The translations under genes and the position numbers were made by a program. Below are positions 1-9,324 of a stretch of DNA of 64,000 bases, one piece after another (the stretch's first letter is position 1; every line of letters starts with the position of its first letter). The notes below the pieces were generated by a model that was not told the origin of the DNA, ran no database searches, and worked only from the letters and a program-made list of their open reading frames with translations. Source of the DNA: Pleionea sp. CnH1-48 (GTDB lineage Bacteria > Pseudomonadota > Gammaproteobacteria > Enterobacterales > Kangiellaceae); contig NZ_JAMXSB010000005.1 in assembly GCF_024124665.1 (NCBI RefSeq), positions 124,001 to 188,000 of the forward strand, read 5' to 3'.

Positions 1-299
1 TGGCTAGTATCTACCGTGTACTCAAACCAGGTGGACGACTGCTAGTCTTAGAGTTTTCTAAACCTCAGCATGACTGGATGTCAAAAATCTATGACGCTTA
101 CTCATTCAGCTTGCTACCAGCGATGGGCAAAATCATGGTGAACGACGCCGATAGCTATCGCTACCTGGCAGAGTCCATTCGCATGCATCCTGATCAGGAA
201 ACGTTAAAATCAATGATGATAGAAGCTGGCTTTGATGATGCCGAGTATCACAATATGACCGATGGCGTTGTCGCTTTACATCGTGGCTTCAAATATTAA
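1..299 (+). CDS. ubiE: UbiE, demethylmenaquinone/ubiquinone C-methyltransferase, C-terminal fragment
   Basis: Only the last ~99 codons are present; the reading frame enters the window at base 3 and stops at TAA 297-299. The visible part contains the [15 protein letters not shown] strand/turn typical of class I SAM methyltransferases of the UbiE family, followed by [13 protein letters not shown] and the C-terminal segment ending in a [11 protein letters not shown] tail, as in UbiE. The enzyme adds the ring C-methyl group in ubiquinone and menaquinone synthesis in the cytosol. The next genes are ubiJ and ubiB, the order found in many gammaproteobacteria. The catalytic N-terminal half lies outside the window. 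Confidence 0.93.
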   Translation, partial: ASIYRVLKPGGRLLVLEFSKPQHDWMSKIYDAYSFSLLPAMGKIMVNDADSYRYLAESIRMHPDQETLKSMMIEAGFDDAEYHNMTDGVVALHRGFKY

Positions 300-310
300 G
301 AAGGTATTTT

Positions 311-339
311 AAAAATGAGGCCCAAGCGCCTCATTTTTT
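311..339 (+). terminator. Rho-independent terminator after ubiE
   Basis: A perfect 11-bp stem (311-321 pairs with 328-338) with a 6-nt loop; the right arm ends in a T run. It lies between ubiE and ubiJ, so transcription of ubiJ-ubiB may be partly separate from ubiE. Confidence 0.8.
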
Positions 340-370
340 ACATCGATGAACTAACCACCGAGACAATTTG

Positions 371-991
371 ATGCTCACTTTCAATCTACTGTCAGCTGGT
401 ATTATAGAAAAAATCATCCAGTCGCTAATAAAGTTAGATCCGGATTCTCAACACCGGTTAAAAGAACTCGAAGATAAACAAGTTGCGATCAAATTAACCG
501 ACATGCAACTTACACTGATTTTTGATATTTACGACGATTCTATCTTTGTCACTTCTCATAGTGAGCAACAACCCAATGTGACTATGTCTGGAACAAGCTT
601 TGCCTTCTTTAACCTATCAGCCACTGAGCGTGGCGGCGATGCTTTGTTTAAAGGCGATATCCATTTTGAAGGTGAAGTGGGTACGGCACAGAAGTTTCAA
701 AACTTTTGGCAACAGCTTCACATCGACTGGGAAGAAGAACTCTCTAAGTACACAGGCGATATTGTCGCTAATCAAGTGGGTAGCATAGTCAAAAACACTC
801 ACGAGCAAGTTAAGAAATTGTTTTTTACTGCTCGCGACAACACCGCAGAATATTTAAAAGAAGAAGCCAGACTTACTCCATCAAAACTTGAAGCAGAAGA
901 TTTCTTCGACGAGTTAGATGATCTAAAAAGTGATGTAGAACGTTTGGCAGCAAGAGTTAACCGACTGGCAGAAAAAATACATAACCAATGA
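371..991 (+). CDS. ubiJ: UbiJ, ubiquinone biosynthesis accessory factor (SCP2 domain)
   Basis: 206 aa, close to the usual UbiJ length of about 200. The N-terminal two thirds match an SCP2-type lipid-binding fold (residues ~10-115), and the C-terminus (~165-206) is a heptad-like helix ending RVNRLAEKI, as in UbiJ. UbiJ works with UbiK in the cytosolic Ubi complex, where it is thought to present hydrophobic ubiquinone intermediates to the hydroxylases and methyltransferases. I chose ATG 371 over the in-frame TTG at 368. The gene overlaps ubiB by 4 bp (ATGA), which points to translational coupling. Confidence 0.9.
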   Translation: MLTFNLLSAGIIEKIIQSLIKLDPDSQHRLKELEDKQVAIKLTDMQLTLIFDIYDDSIFVTSHSEQQPNVTMSGTSFAFFNLSATERGGDALFKGDIHFEGEVGTAQKFQNFWQQLHIDWEEELSKYTGDIVANQVGSIVKNTHEQVKKLFFTARDNTAEYLKEEARLTPSKLEAEDFFDELDDLKSDVERLAARVNRLAEKIHNQ

Positions 992-2634
992 AATCTTTTA
1001 GCAACTTATCACGACTTTTTCATATCAATCGAGTGCTCATCAAGTACGGGCTCGACGAATTTTTTGCCGATACGCCCATTGCTGGCTATAGCCGCGCATT
1101 CAAATATCTGGCTTTTGCCAGTCGCCAATATAAAGAACATTCTCGCGGCGCTCGGTTGCGTATGGCTCTCACTGAGCTAGGTCCCATATTTATCAAGTTT
1201 GGGCAAATGCTTTCAACACGTCGTGATTTGTTGCCACATGACATTGCCGAAGAACTCGCGCAACTACAAGATAAAGTGCCTCCTTTTTGCGGAGAAGAAT
1301 CTCGCAAAATCATTGAAAAGCAATTGGGCATGCCGCTCGACAGTGTTTTTAAACACATTGATGAAGAGGCCATGGCATCGGCTTCTATGGCGCAAGTTCA
1401 TGGCGCAACCCTACTGGATGGAACGGAAGTTGTTGTTAAAGTTATTCGCCCCGGTTTGCGTAAAAAGATCAAACAAGATCTGGAGTTGCTTCATCAAATT
1501 GCCGGGCTTATCGCTCAATACGTTAAAGACTCAGAGCGTTTTCATCCAGAGAAAGTCGTTAGAGACTACGAAGTTACTATCTATAACGAACTGGATTTAC
1601 GTACAGAAGCGGCCAGTGCGACTCAATTAAGGCGCAACTTTATCGATAGTAATCGATTGTACGTACCCGAAATTTATTGGGACTACACGCGAGAAAAAGT
1701 ACTGGTGCAAGAACGGATTTATGGTATTCCTATTGCCAACGTTGACGAGCTCAAAGCCGCCGGCACTAACATGAAAGAACTAGCTCATCGCGGTGTCGAA
1801 ATATTTTTTACTCAGGTATTTCGTGATAGTTTTTTTCATGCTGATATGCATCCAGGCAACATTTTTGTTGATGTTACTGATCCCGAGCAGCCCACTTACA
1901 TTGGCATAGACTGCGGTATTATGGGTACTTTAGGCGAAGCCGACAAAAATTACCTGGCAGCTAACTTCCTCGCTTTTTTTGAACAAGATTATCGCCGTGT
2001 TGCAGAGTTGCATATTGAGTCAGGATGGGTGAACCCAGATACATCCGTCGAATCGTTCGAGGCAGCAATAAGAACCGCTTGCGAGCCCATCTTTGGTAAA
2101 CCCCTGTCAGAAATTTCTTTTGGTGTCTTTTTGATTCAGTTGTTCCAGGTAGCGCAACGCTTTCAAATGGAAGTACAACCTCAATTGGTACTGCTGCAAA
2201 AAACATTACTCTATATAGAAGGACTCGGCAGGCAGCTTTATCCGCAACTGGATCTTTGGGAAACTGCTCAACCATTTTTAGTGGAGTGGTATAAAGATAA
2301 AGTGGGCCCCAAAGCACTTATTAAAAAGATAAAGCAAAAATGGCCTTACTGGATCGAAGAGTTGCCAGAAATGCCAGAACGTCTGTCGCAATTTTTGACC
2401 GCAGATAAAAATCATCACCGACGTAATCAACAGTTACAACAAGAACTCGTTCAATTGCGTCGCCAGCAAAAGCGTCAACAAAAAGTGAATCTGATGTCGA
2501 TGCTTGGTCTCGGCTTGTTGGTTTTATCGGCTGCAATGATAAATCAGCACATGATTGACAACACTATTGTCACCATTACAGCAGCAGCTGTTGTCTTTAT
2601 CAGTGCCATACGAACAAACTCAAAAGAGAAATAA
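988..2634 (+). CDS. ubiB: UbiB, ADCK/ABC1 atypical kinase-like ATPase for ubiquinone synthesis
   Basis: 548 aa, essentially the length of E. coli UbiB. The family-defining KxGQ motif is KFGQ at residues 70-73. The atypical kinase core includes an alanine-rich nucleotide loop (MASASMAQVHGA), the catalytic-loop ADMHPGN and the metal-binding IDCGIMG. Two hydrophobic helices at about 500-545 anchor it in the inner membrane, as expected. It probably helps extract or hand on ubiquinone precursors by ATP hydrolysis. It is coupled to ubiJ by a 4-bp overlap. Confidence 0.96.
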   Translation: MKSFSNLSRLFHINRVLIKYGLDEFFADTPIAGYSRAFKYLAFASRQYKEHSRGARLRMALTELGPIFIKFGQMLSTRRDLLPHDIAEELAQLQDKVPPFCGEESRKIIEKQLGMPLDSVFKHIDEEAMASASMAQVHGATLLDGTEVVVKVIRPGLRKKIKQDLELLHQIAGLIAQYVKDSERFHPEKVVRDYEVTIYNELDLRTEAASATQLRRNFIDSNRLYVPEIYWDYTREKVLVQERIYGIPIANVDELKAAGTNMKELAHRGVEIFFTQVFRDSFFHADMHPGNIFVDVTDPEQPTYIGIDCGIMGTLGEADKNYLAANFLAFFEQDYRRVAELHIESGWVNPDTSVESFEAAIRTACEPIFGKPLSEISFGVFLIQLFQVAQRFQMEVQPQLVLLQKTLLYIEGLGRQLYPQLDLWETAQPFLVEWYKDKVGPKALIKKIKQKWPYWIEELPEMPERLSQFLTADKNHHRRNQQLQQELVQLRRQQKRQQKVNLMSMLGLGLLVLSAAMINQHMIDNTIVTITAAAVVFISAIRTNSKEK

Positions 2635-2815
2635 TCCACACAGTAGTATGTTACAGAGCCAACTTGGAAGGCTTAAAACACAACAAAAATATTTCAAACA
2701 ACAATAATAAGTAGCTTTTTTGCGCTTAGGGTGTCAAATATTTAAACAAATGTTCTCAAAACTGAGGTATTTCAGCTATAACTTGTATAGGTATCGCTGT
2801 TCACACCGCAAGTAA

Positions 2816-4837
2816 ATGGACTACAACATACAACAAGAAGTCATAGAAGAACTCCAACCCTATTTGACGGGACTCGAAACGGTCCATACACCTATCTGGA
2901 TATACGACATTGATTACTACCGAATTCCCTGGGCAAATCACTCAGCGCGATCGTTATGGCTAACCGAATCCTTAACAGAGTTGGGCAGTCGCGATTTTCA
3001 AGACGGTATGCCAGAAGCCATACAATTGTTACTTAAAAATTATCAACAGGATTTCATAGCAGGCAAACATCATTCAGCCTGGTGGACTGTTAGACCTAAA
3101 GGGGTAAAAAAAGAAGTCTATTGTAACTTCTCTGGTATTCGATGTAAGGATCGTATGCTGATGCTTTGCGAAGGCATTATCGATCGTGAAACCATGGAAA
3201 CTCAATCTCACCTAGCTTCAGGTGAAACTCTGGCATCACTCTATCATCACGATGGAGGCTTCAGTAATAGTAACGAAAACTTTGCGCGACAATTTGGCCT
3301 TACCATTGGACATATTCAAGATCTACTGGGAAAGGATTTTGATGTGCAACAGTCCTTAAAGAAACTAAAAGAAACGCCTCTCATTAACTTTGAAAAAGCG
3401 ATCAATATTCGCAGCCATCAAGTTTGGTATGATTTTGAAGTTCGCCTAGTTCCAAGTAATTTGCAGATCCTGGTAAGCCAACGCAATATTGATGCACGCA
3501 AACAACAAGAACTCAAAACTCAACACCTTATTGAGCACGATGGGCTGACGGGTTTAAAAAACCGATTGGGAATGCTAAATAGCATGCAACTGCTCATCGA
3601 AAAAAATATTCCCTTTTCTATTTATTTTATTGATCTGGATGGGTTTAAAACCGTTAACGATACGATGGGGCATCAAACAGGCGATGCGTTATTAAAAAAC
3701 ATTGCCAATAATATCAAAGCAGGTCTAGATGCCGATGCACTTGTTGCACGCTTAGCAGGTGATGAGTTTTGTGTCTTAGATAAATCACTTAGCAATCTGC
3801 AACAAGAAAAAGTGGCTAGAATTATTTTGGCGGCAGTAAAGAACTCTGGCAAGCTCATCAATTTATCCACCGAAATAAAAACAGGTGCCAGCATAGGCAT
3901 CGCCAGCTACCCCATCGATGCCAAAAACACCGATACGCTGTTAAGCTATGCCGACAGTGCTATGTATCGCGCCAAGCAGTCGGGCAAAAATCGATGGAGT
4001 CAGTTTCAACCTTTTATGTATGTAGAAATCCAGCGCAAGCTCACGCTTAAACGAATGATCATACAAGCTCTGGAAAATGATGAGTTTATACTCCATTATC
4101 ACCCCGTTATTGATAATGCCAACCGTACGATTATGGGAGTGGAAGCTCTGATCCGCTGGAACTCGCCCGACTTAGGCATCGTGATGCCAGACGAATTCAT
4201 TCCTATTGCCGAAGAATCCGGTTTAATGCCAGAAGTGGGCTTATGGATCATGTCGACCGCTCTGCAGCAACTAGCAGACTGGCAAAAACAGTTAGAGCAT
4301 AGGCTGGATTTATGCCTCAATATTTCGGGCTCACAACTCAACGAGTGTTTTGTTGATCAACTACAGGAACGTCTGGACCATTATCAAATATCCCCTCACC
4401 AGTTGTGGCTAGAGCTTAATGAGAGCACTTTTACTATCAACTTGAACCATATCGAAAAGAAGCTCAATCAGCTATCACAGATGGGCATAAGAATCATGAT
4501 CGACGATTTTGGAACAGGGTATTCCTCACTAGCGTATTTGCATCGTCTTACTATTCATGGAGTGAAAATTGATCGCAGCTTTATTCAAAGCCTGGAGCAA
4601 TCTTTAACCATCGTGCAAGCCACTAAGTCCATGTGTGATAGCATGGAGCTAAAGATTATTGCCGAGGGTGTAGAAACTCAAGAGCAACGCCAAGGCTTAT
4701 CCTCACTCGGTATTCACTGGCAGCAAGGGTTCTTTTATGCACGTCCAATGGCGGCTGACAAATTGACCGATTCCTGGTTTAAAATTGAGTGCAATGAAGG
4801 CCACACCTACGCCTTACATAAATCGTTAACAAGTTAG
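2816..4837 (+). CDS. PAS-GGDEF-EAL bifunctional-type cyclic-di-GMP protein
   Basis: 673 aa and soluble, with no convincing membrane helix. Residues ~1-230 look like one or two PAS-type sensory modules. The GGDEF domain (~245-400) carries the signature as AGDEF at 314-318, a substitution at the first glycine that some active cyclases tolerate. The EAL domain (~415-660) has EAL at 443-445, the NISGSQL and LELNEST motifs, DDFGTG from residue 563, KIDRSF and IAEGVE, so the phosphodiesterase site looks complete. I infer net c-di-GMP hydrolysis, possibly tuned by the PAS input and GGDEF domain. It is monocistronic by spacing. The 180 bp upstream show no clear operator. Confidence 0.92.
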   Translation: MDYNIQQEVIEELQPYLTGLETVHTPIWIYDIDYYRIPWANHSARSLWLTESLTELGSRDFQDGMPEAIQLLLKNYQQDFIAGKHHSAWWTVRPKGVKKEVYCNFSGIRCKDRMLMLCEGIIDRETMETQSHLASGETLASLYHHDGGFSNSNENFARQFGLTIGHIQDLLGKDFDVQQSLKKLKETPLINFEKAINIRSHQVWYDFEVRLVPSNLQILVSQRNIDARKQQELKTQHLIEHDGLTGLKNRLGMLNSMQLLIEKNIPFSIYFIDLDGFKTVNDTMGHQTGDALLKNIANNIKAGLDADALVARLAGDEFCVLDKSLSNLQQEKVARIILAAVKNSGKLINLSTEIKTGASIGIASYPIDAKNTDTLLSYADSAMYRAKQSGKNRWSQFQPFMYVEIQRKLTLKRMIIQALENDEFILHYHPVIDNANRTIMGVEALIRWNSPDLGIVMPDEFIPIAEESGLMPEVGLWIMSTALQQLADWQKQLEHRLDLCLNISGSQLNECFVDQLQERLDHYQISPHQLWLELNESTFTINLNHIEKKLNQLSQMGIRIMIDDFGTGYSSLAYLHRLTIHGVKIDRSFIQSLEQSLTIVQATKSMCDSMELKIIAEGVETQEQRQGLSSLGIHWQQGFFYARPMAADKLTDSWFKIECNEGHTYALHKSLTS

Positions 4838-5000
4838 AGTTAACCTATTCCTCTTTGCTCGATTCAACTTTCCTCCGCATAAAGTGCCAACTATCTCAAA
4901 ACTACAACACTAGTTTGGTATAAACTGCAACCTGGGGTAACATAACAGGATTCGGTAGTGTAGCAATTAACCCGATCTGCCAATTAACTATGGGTCATAT

Positions 5001-5336
5001 ATGAACGACTGTATTTTTTGTAAAATAATAAATGATGAAATTCCGTCTCAAAAAGTCTTCGAAGACGAACACCTTGTAGTGTTTAAAGACATTAGCCCCA
5101 AAGCACCCGTTCATTTATTAGTCGTTCCACGCAAGCATATTGCTAGCCTGAATGAAGCCGACGAATCTGACCGCGAGCTCATGGCTCATGTAATGCTCAC
5201 CATTCCTAAAATTGCCGAACAGGCGGGACTTCAGGCGGGTTACAGAACCGTTCTCAATACGGGCAAAGGCGGTGGCCAGGAAGTTTTCCATATCCACTTT
5301 CATGTTCTTGGCGGCGGCCCTATGCCTTTCGCCTGA
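5001..5336 (+). CDS. hinT: HIT-family purine nucleoside phosphoramidase (HinT-like)
   Basis: 111 aa, the usual HinT size. The N-terminus has CIFCKIINDEIPSQKV, and the C-terminus has the histidine triad HIHFH, with histidines at about 97, 99 and 101, followed by VLGG. HinT proteins hydrolyse AMP-lysine and related phosphoramidates in the cytosol. The gene ends 46 bp before tatA, a neighbourhood seen in many gammaproteobacteria, though no functional link is known. Confidence 0.94.
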   Translation: MNDCIFCKIINDEIPSQKVFEDEHLVVFKDISPKAPVHLLVVPRKHIASLNEADESDRELMAHVMLTIPKIAEQAGLQAGYRTVLNTGKGGGQEVFHIHFHVLGGGPMPFA

Positions 5337-5382
5337 TCATCAGAATTTTCTTAGATTAAGTATTAGTTAGAGGTATTAATTT

Positions 5383-5628
5383 ATGGCTCCAAGCATCTGG
5401 CAACTGGTTATCGTGCTGGTCATTATCTTGCTGTTATTTGGCACCAAAAGACTGCGCAACCTGGGCGGCGACTTAGGTTCGGCTTTTAAAGGCTTCAAAA
5501 AAGCCATGAATGACGACGAAAAAAAGGCCGAACAAGACAGCCCAAAAGCAACGCTAACCGATGAGCAACAACAAGCTCGCACTTTTGAAGGTGAAGCCGA
5601 AAAAGTGAACGAAGAGTCTAAAAAGTAA
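5383..5628 (+). CDS. tatA: TatA, pore-forming subunit of twin-arginine translocase
   Basis: 81 aa. One N-terminal membrane helix (residues ~5-21) is followed by the [23 protein letters not shown] amphipathic helix and an acidic, charged tail, the standard TatA layout. An AGAGG ribosome site precedes the ATG. It is the first gene of tatABC, which exports folded proteins across the inner membrane. Confidence 0.97.
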   Translation: MAPSIWQLVIVLVIILLLFGTKRLRNLGGDLGSAFKGFKKAMNDDEKKAEQDSPKATLTDEQQQARTFEGEAEKVNEESKK

Positions 5629-5645
5629 GCAAATGAGAGCACTAC

Positions 5646-6038
5646 ATGCCATTTGATATTGCTTTATCAGAACTCGCTGTTGTCGCCATCATTGCTCTGG
5701 TGGTACTAGGCCCGGAGAAACTTCCCGTGGCCATGCGCACGGTTGGTCGCTGGATAGGTAAGGCGAAGCACACCTTTTCTACCGTCAAAAACGAAATCAA
5801 CCGTGAGCTTCAGATCGAAGAGCTGCGTTCGCAAATTCAGCAGCAGCAAGAACAAATGGAAAAACTGGCGCAAGACGGTCAGCAATCCATTGATGAGTTT
5901 GCCCGTACCACCCAGCAGCAAATTGAAGACACCCAGGAAGAGTTTCGACGAGAAATGGAAGAGCAGCAAAACAGCATTCTGCCACCGACGTCAGACAAAC
6001 CGAATGACGATGTAGAAACTTCAAAGCATCATGACTGA
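5646..6038 (+). CDS. tatB: TatB, twin-arginine substrate receptor subunit
   Basis: 130 aa. The N-terminal helix runs into the VVLGPEKLPVAMRTVGRW motif that separates TatB from TatA, followed by a long Gln/Glu-rich coiled-coil region (~45-115). TatB with TatC forms the receptor for twin-arginine signal peptides. It starts 17 bp after tatA and overlaps tatC by 8 bp. Confidence 0.97.
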   Translation: MPFDIALSELAVVAIIALVVLGPEKLPVAMRTVGRWIGKAKHTFSTVKNEINRELQIEELRSQIQQQQEQMEKLAQDGQQSIDEFARTTQQQIEDTQEEFRREMEEQQNSILPPTSDKPNDDVETSKHHD

Positions 6039-6810
6039 TTCATCTAATTACAACGACCCAGAAATGCCTCTGGTCAGCCATCTGGTTGAACTGCGTTCTT
6101 TGGTTGTCCGTTCACTATTGGCGGTAGCCATTGTCTTTTTAGGCCTGGTGTATTTTGCCAATGATATTTACGCCATTGTCTCTAAACCACTGACCGAAGT
6201 GCTGCCAGAACATAGTCAGGTTATTGCAACGGGCATCTTTGCCGGGTTCTTTATTCCGCTCAAGCTGACCATTGTGGTGTCTATTTTTGCAGTGATGCCC
6301 TATCTGCTGCACCAGATCTGGAGCTTTATTTCACCAGCCCTCTACGGCCATGAAAAGCGCTTTGCTTTGCCACTGCTCGGTAGCAGTATTATTCTTTTCT
6401 ATCTCGGGTTAGTTTTTGCCTACTTTGTTGTTTTTCCTCTAGTTTTTCAGTTTTCGGCCAGTACCACTCCTGATGGTGTCGCCTATACGCCCGACATCAC
6501 CAAGCAGCTTGATGTCATGCTTAAGCTGTTCTTTGCCTTTGGGTTTGCCTTTGAAATCCCAGTGGCGACAGTGTTGCTGCTTTGGTCAGGACTGACGACC
6601 AAAGAAAGCTTAAAAGAAAAGCGCCCTTATGTGGTGGTTGGCATCTTCGTCTTTGCCATGTTTATTACACCACCAGATATCTTTTCCCAGACACTCCTGG
6701 CCATTCCAATGTGGTTCCTGTACGAGCTAGGGATCTGGTTTGCGGTTTTCTTTAAACCCACACCACCCGAGTCGCAGGAAATCGCCGAAGTCTCTGACAA
6801 AGAAGAATAA
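6031..6810 (+). CDS. tatC: TatC, polytopic core of the twin-arginine translocase
   Basis: 259 aa with six hydrophobic segments. It has the TatC N-terminal PLVSHLVELR signature, where the glutamate contacts the twin-arginine signal, then FISPALYGHEKR and FVFAMFITPPDIFSQ further on. It overlaps tatB by 8 bp and closes the operon. Confidence 0.97.
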   Translation: MTDSSNYNDPEMPLVSHLVELRSLVVRSLLAVAIVFLGLVYFANDIYAIVSKPLTEVLPEHSQVIATGIFAGFFIPLKLTIVVSIFAVMPYLLHQIWSFISPALYGHEKRFALPLLGSSIILFYLGLVFAYFVVFPLVFQFSASTTPDGVAYTPDITKQLDVMLKLFFAFGFAFEIPVATVLLLWSGLTTKESLKEKRPYVVVGIFVFAMFITPPDIFSQTLLAIPMWFLYELGIWFAVFFKPTPPESQEIAEVSDKEE

Positions 6811-6818
6811 TTCTCTCT

Positions 6819-6843
6819 CATGCCTATCCAACCGATAGGCATG
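6819..6843. other. Perfect hairpin downstream of tatC
   Basis: A 10-bp perfect inverted repeat (6819-6828 with 6834-6843) with a 5-nt loop lies just after the tatC stop. No T run follows, so it is not a textbook intrinsic terminator. It may stabilise the mRNA 3' end or act with Rho. Confidence 0.55.
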
Positions 6844-6954
6844 ATGACATTCCTGATTCTATCTCACATTCGTTCTGTACAAAAAACACTCATTGATGTT
6901 GTGGATAATCTCATTTATTATATGAGCTTTACAACTGGTACGACCAGATAGATT

Positions 6955-7425
6955 ATGAAACCAGCAATGACACCGCGCTGGCTAAAGCGCGTATTAAACC
7001 TGTGGCCCCCCTTTTTGGGAGCGGGTATCAAAGTACTCAATATCAGTGATGACTGGACTTCTGCACGTGTCAGGCTGAAATTGGGTAAACTTAATTCTAA
7101 TTACTTCGGCACCGCTTACGGTGGCTCCTTGTTCTCGATGACCGATCCCTTCTTTGCCTTGTTACTCCTTAACAAACTGGGGCGACGGGATTATATCGTT
7201 TGGGACAAAGAATCCAGCATCAAGTTTATTGCCCCAGGCAAAACCCATGTTTATGCCGATTTTGAAATTACTCCAGAGATCCTGGAAGACATCCGCCAGA
7301 AAGCAGGCGAGCAAGATAAGTACGAACCTACTTTGGTAGTTGATATTTACGATGAGCACAAAGAGCTGGTCGCTAAAGTCAGCAAAAAACTCTATATCAA
7401 AAAGAAGCGCAAAGAACAGTCATAG
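6955..7425 (+). CDS. DUF4442-like hotdog-fold protein
   Basis: 156 aa. It reads as a PaaI/thioesterase-like hotdog protein: WPPFLGAGIKVLNIS at the start, then NSNYFGTAYGGSLFSMTDPFFALLL, with the loop position seen in DUF4442 proteins, and a basic C-terminus. The hotdog fold usually acts on acyl-CoA or acyl-ACP, but no catalytic residue can be assigned here. It stands alone, with its own terminator directly after the stop. Confidence 0.75.
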   Translation: MKPAMTPRWLKRVLNLWPPFLGAGIKVLNISDDWTSARVRLKLGKLNSNYFGTAYGGSLFSMTDPFFALLLLNKLGRRDYIVWDKESSIKFIAPGKTHVYADFEITPEILEDIRQKAGEQDKYEPTLVVDIYDEHKELVAKVSKKLYIKKKRKEQS

Positions 7426-7452
7426 AGATGCCAACCTTGGCATCTCTTTTTC
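7424..7452 (+). terminator. Intrinsic terminator after the hotdog gene
   Basis: The 11-nt arms (7424-7434 and 7437-7447) are fully complementary and are followed by T-rich sequence. The arms leave only 2 nt between them, so the innermost pair must open. The left arm begins inside the stop codon region. Confidence 0.8.
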
Positions 7453-7479
7453 CAGAAGTATTTCAAGGTACAGAGTTAG

Positions 7480-7851
7480 TTACTTTTTAGCCTCTTCGTA
7501 GAGAGCACAAACAGCCCCGGCAGGATCTTTAATCACAGCATACATAGACCCAGCCATCGACTTAGGCTCTACAACAATGCTGCCACCCAATGCCTCACAA
7601 TCTTTTAGCGACTGTTCCAGATCATCAACCAATAGATAAATCATCCATACTGGCGGCAATCCGCTATTGGCTCCTCTTGCATGGCACACGCCAGCCACCG
7701 CTTCGCCATTATCAGGTCTTAGCATACTGAAATCTTCGTACTCCCCCATGCTAACACCCTCAGACTTCCAGCCCACAACGGTTTGGTAGAAATCTCGAAC
7801 CTGTTCGGCGTTGTCTACCGTCAAGTCCGTCCATGCAATCTGGCCTTTCAT
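7480..7851 (-). CDS. VOC-fold (glyoxalase/bleomycin-resistance superfamily) protein
   Basis: 123 aa from ATG 7851. I chose this start over one 30 bp upstream because AGGAG lies 7 nt before it and the protein then begins MKGQIAWTDLTVDNAEQ, the normal VOC opening. Two beta-alpha-beta modules are visible, ending in IKDPAGAVCALYEE. Proteins of this type bind a metal and a small molecule, and the substrate cannot be read from sequence. The ribosome site lies in the end of phoA and the start is 2 nt after the phoA stop, so the two genes are translationally coupled. Confidence 0.8.
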   Translation of the reverse strand: MKGQIAWTDLTVDNAEQVRDFYQTVVGWKSEGVSMGEYEDFSMLRPDNGEAVAGVCHARGANSGLPPVWMIYLLVDDLEQSLKDCEALGGSIVVEPKSMAGSMYAVIKDPAGAVCALYEEAKK

Positions 7852-7853
7852 AG

Positions 7854-9212
7854 TCACTCTCCTGTTTTGCTTGTTAGCCAATCTCTAATTTGCTGACCAA
7901 CAAAAGTGTTATGATGATGGCCGCGAAACATCGCACTACCAGGCCCCATTCCATAAATATATACATCAACGCCTGTATGTCCATGAGTTGTCCAGCCGCT
8001 ATGGGTCACACGATTAATCACGCGCTTAAGAAAAGCATACACTTTTTCACCATTTTTCTTATCAACTCGCAACCAGGCACCTTCTTCTGACGGTGTTAAC
8101 ACAACCCCCAGAGGTTTTAGAAGCTCTTTAAGTTCGGCTCCCTCAACCAGCTGTTCGGCATAGCGATACAAAGGCTTTTTCATTTTTCGTAATACTGATG
8201 TATTAAAAGCGTATCGGTCATCATTTTCAAAACGGCCACCAATAGATAACCCGCCAGTCTCATGATCCGCGGTGACTAAAACCAGAGTGTTCTTATCTTT
8301 TTGCGCAAACTGTAAGGCGACTTCGACTGCTTTGGCGAACTCATCCATTTCATGCACGGTGCCATTAATATCATTATCGTGACTGGCCCAGTCAATTTGG
8401 CTGCCTTCAACCATCAAGAAGAAGCCATTATCATTATTTAACCGCTGCACGGCTGCCGCTGTCATTTCAGCTAAATCAGGCTGAGAGGCTTCGCGTTCTA
8501 ATACTGCAGGCAATGCATCATCAGCAAAGAGCCCGGCCACCTTGTTGCCACTGCTTGTCAGTTCTTTTTTGTTACGCGCAATATCAAAGCCAAAAGCTTT
8601 TAACTCTGTAACCAAATCTCTATCTTCACGCTTAAAATATTTCCAGCCGCCACCCAAAAAGACATCAATGACAGGCTTTGAACCATACTGGTTATCAACA
8701 AAGTAGTCAGCAATCTGGTTGTAGGATTTGCGGCTGTTAACGTGAGCAATAAACGCGGCAGGTGTGGCGTGAACAATTTGTGATGTAGCGACCAAGCCAG
8801 TTCTCATGCCCTTCGATTTAGCGACTTCTAACACTGTGGTGAGTTTTTTCTGGCGAACATCGACGGCAATTGCACCATTATAAGTTTTATGACCAGCGCT
8901 ATAGGCCGTCGCAGACGCCGCAGAATCAGTCACCTGTACGCCACCCTCACTCACATTGGGTGACACAGTGGTTTTATCTTTAGAGGCTTTCCAGGGCGCA
9001 GGATCGGTTGCCAAAGAACCCAGCAGAATAGAATCAAAAACAGTGTTCTCGATTGGGTGTGTTGATGAATTGTCCTTAAAGATACGATAGGCCTTAATAT
9101 GGGCAGGCCCCATACCATCGCCGACCATGAGAATAATATTTTTGGGTTTTTCTGCCGCCCATAGCACACCACAAAATATCAAAGCCAAACACACACTTAC
9201 CCGTCTTACCAT
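7854..9212 (-). CDS. phoA: Alkaline phosphatase, PhoA-type, exported
   Basis: 452 aa with an N-terminal signal peptide (~1-20, ending in AAEKP). The metal-site GDGMG follows at 31-35. The nucleophile serine sits in VTDSAAS at about residue 97, and the ADHETGG metal ligands come later. This is the E. coli PhoA-type architecture: a periplasmic Zn/Mg phosphomonoesterase that releases phosphate from organic esters. It is the first gene of a two-gene unit with the VOC protein. I saw no convincing Pho box in the 199 bp upstream, but I could not score this. Confidence 0.92.
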   Translation of the reverse strand: MVRRVSVCLALIFCGVLWAAEKPKNIILMVGDGMGPAHIKAYRIFKDNSSTHPIENTVFDSILLGSLATDPAPWKASKDKTTVSPNVSEGGVQVTDSAASATAYSAGHKTYNGAIAVDVRQKKLTTVLEVAKSKGMRTGLVATSQIVHATPAAFIAHVNSRKSYNQIADYFVDNQYGSKPVIDVFLGGGWKYFKREDRDLVTELKAFGFDIARNKKELTSSGNKVAGLFADDALPAVLEREASQPDLAEMTAAAVQRLNNDNGFFLMVEGSQIDWASHDNDINGTVHEMDEFAKAVEVALQFAQKDKNTLVLVTADHETGGLSIGGRFENDDRYAFNTSVLRKMKKPLYRYAEQLVEGAELKELLKPLGVVLTPSEEGAWLRVDKKNGEKVYAFLKRVINRVTHSGWTTHGHTGVDVYIYGMGPGSAMFRGHHHNTFVGQQIRDWLTSKTGE

Positions 9213-9324
9213 TACCCTTGCCTTACTAACGCTAAAAGTGCCGCTAGCATAAGGGTTGAAAAAACGAAGCGCAAATAGCTTTCGCGACTATCTGTGACAA
9301 CAACAATTACTTTTCGACGATAAG

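Noticed and set aside
6819-6843. Possible extra copy of the TetR operator after tatC (CCTATC...GATAGG)
   Set aside because: The spacer is 5 nt rather than 4, and the stem extends 10 bp as a hairpin at a transcript end; more simply an RNA structure.
7455-7475. AGAAGTATTTCAAGGTAC as a third ERIC end
   Set aside because: Only a short stretch matches and there is no partner end nearby.
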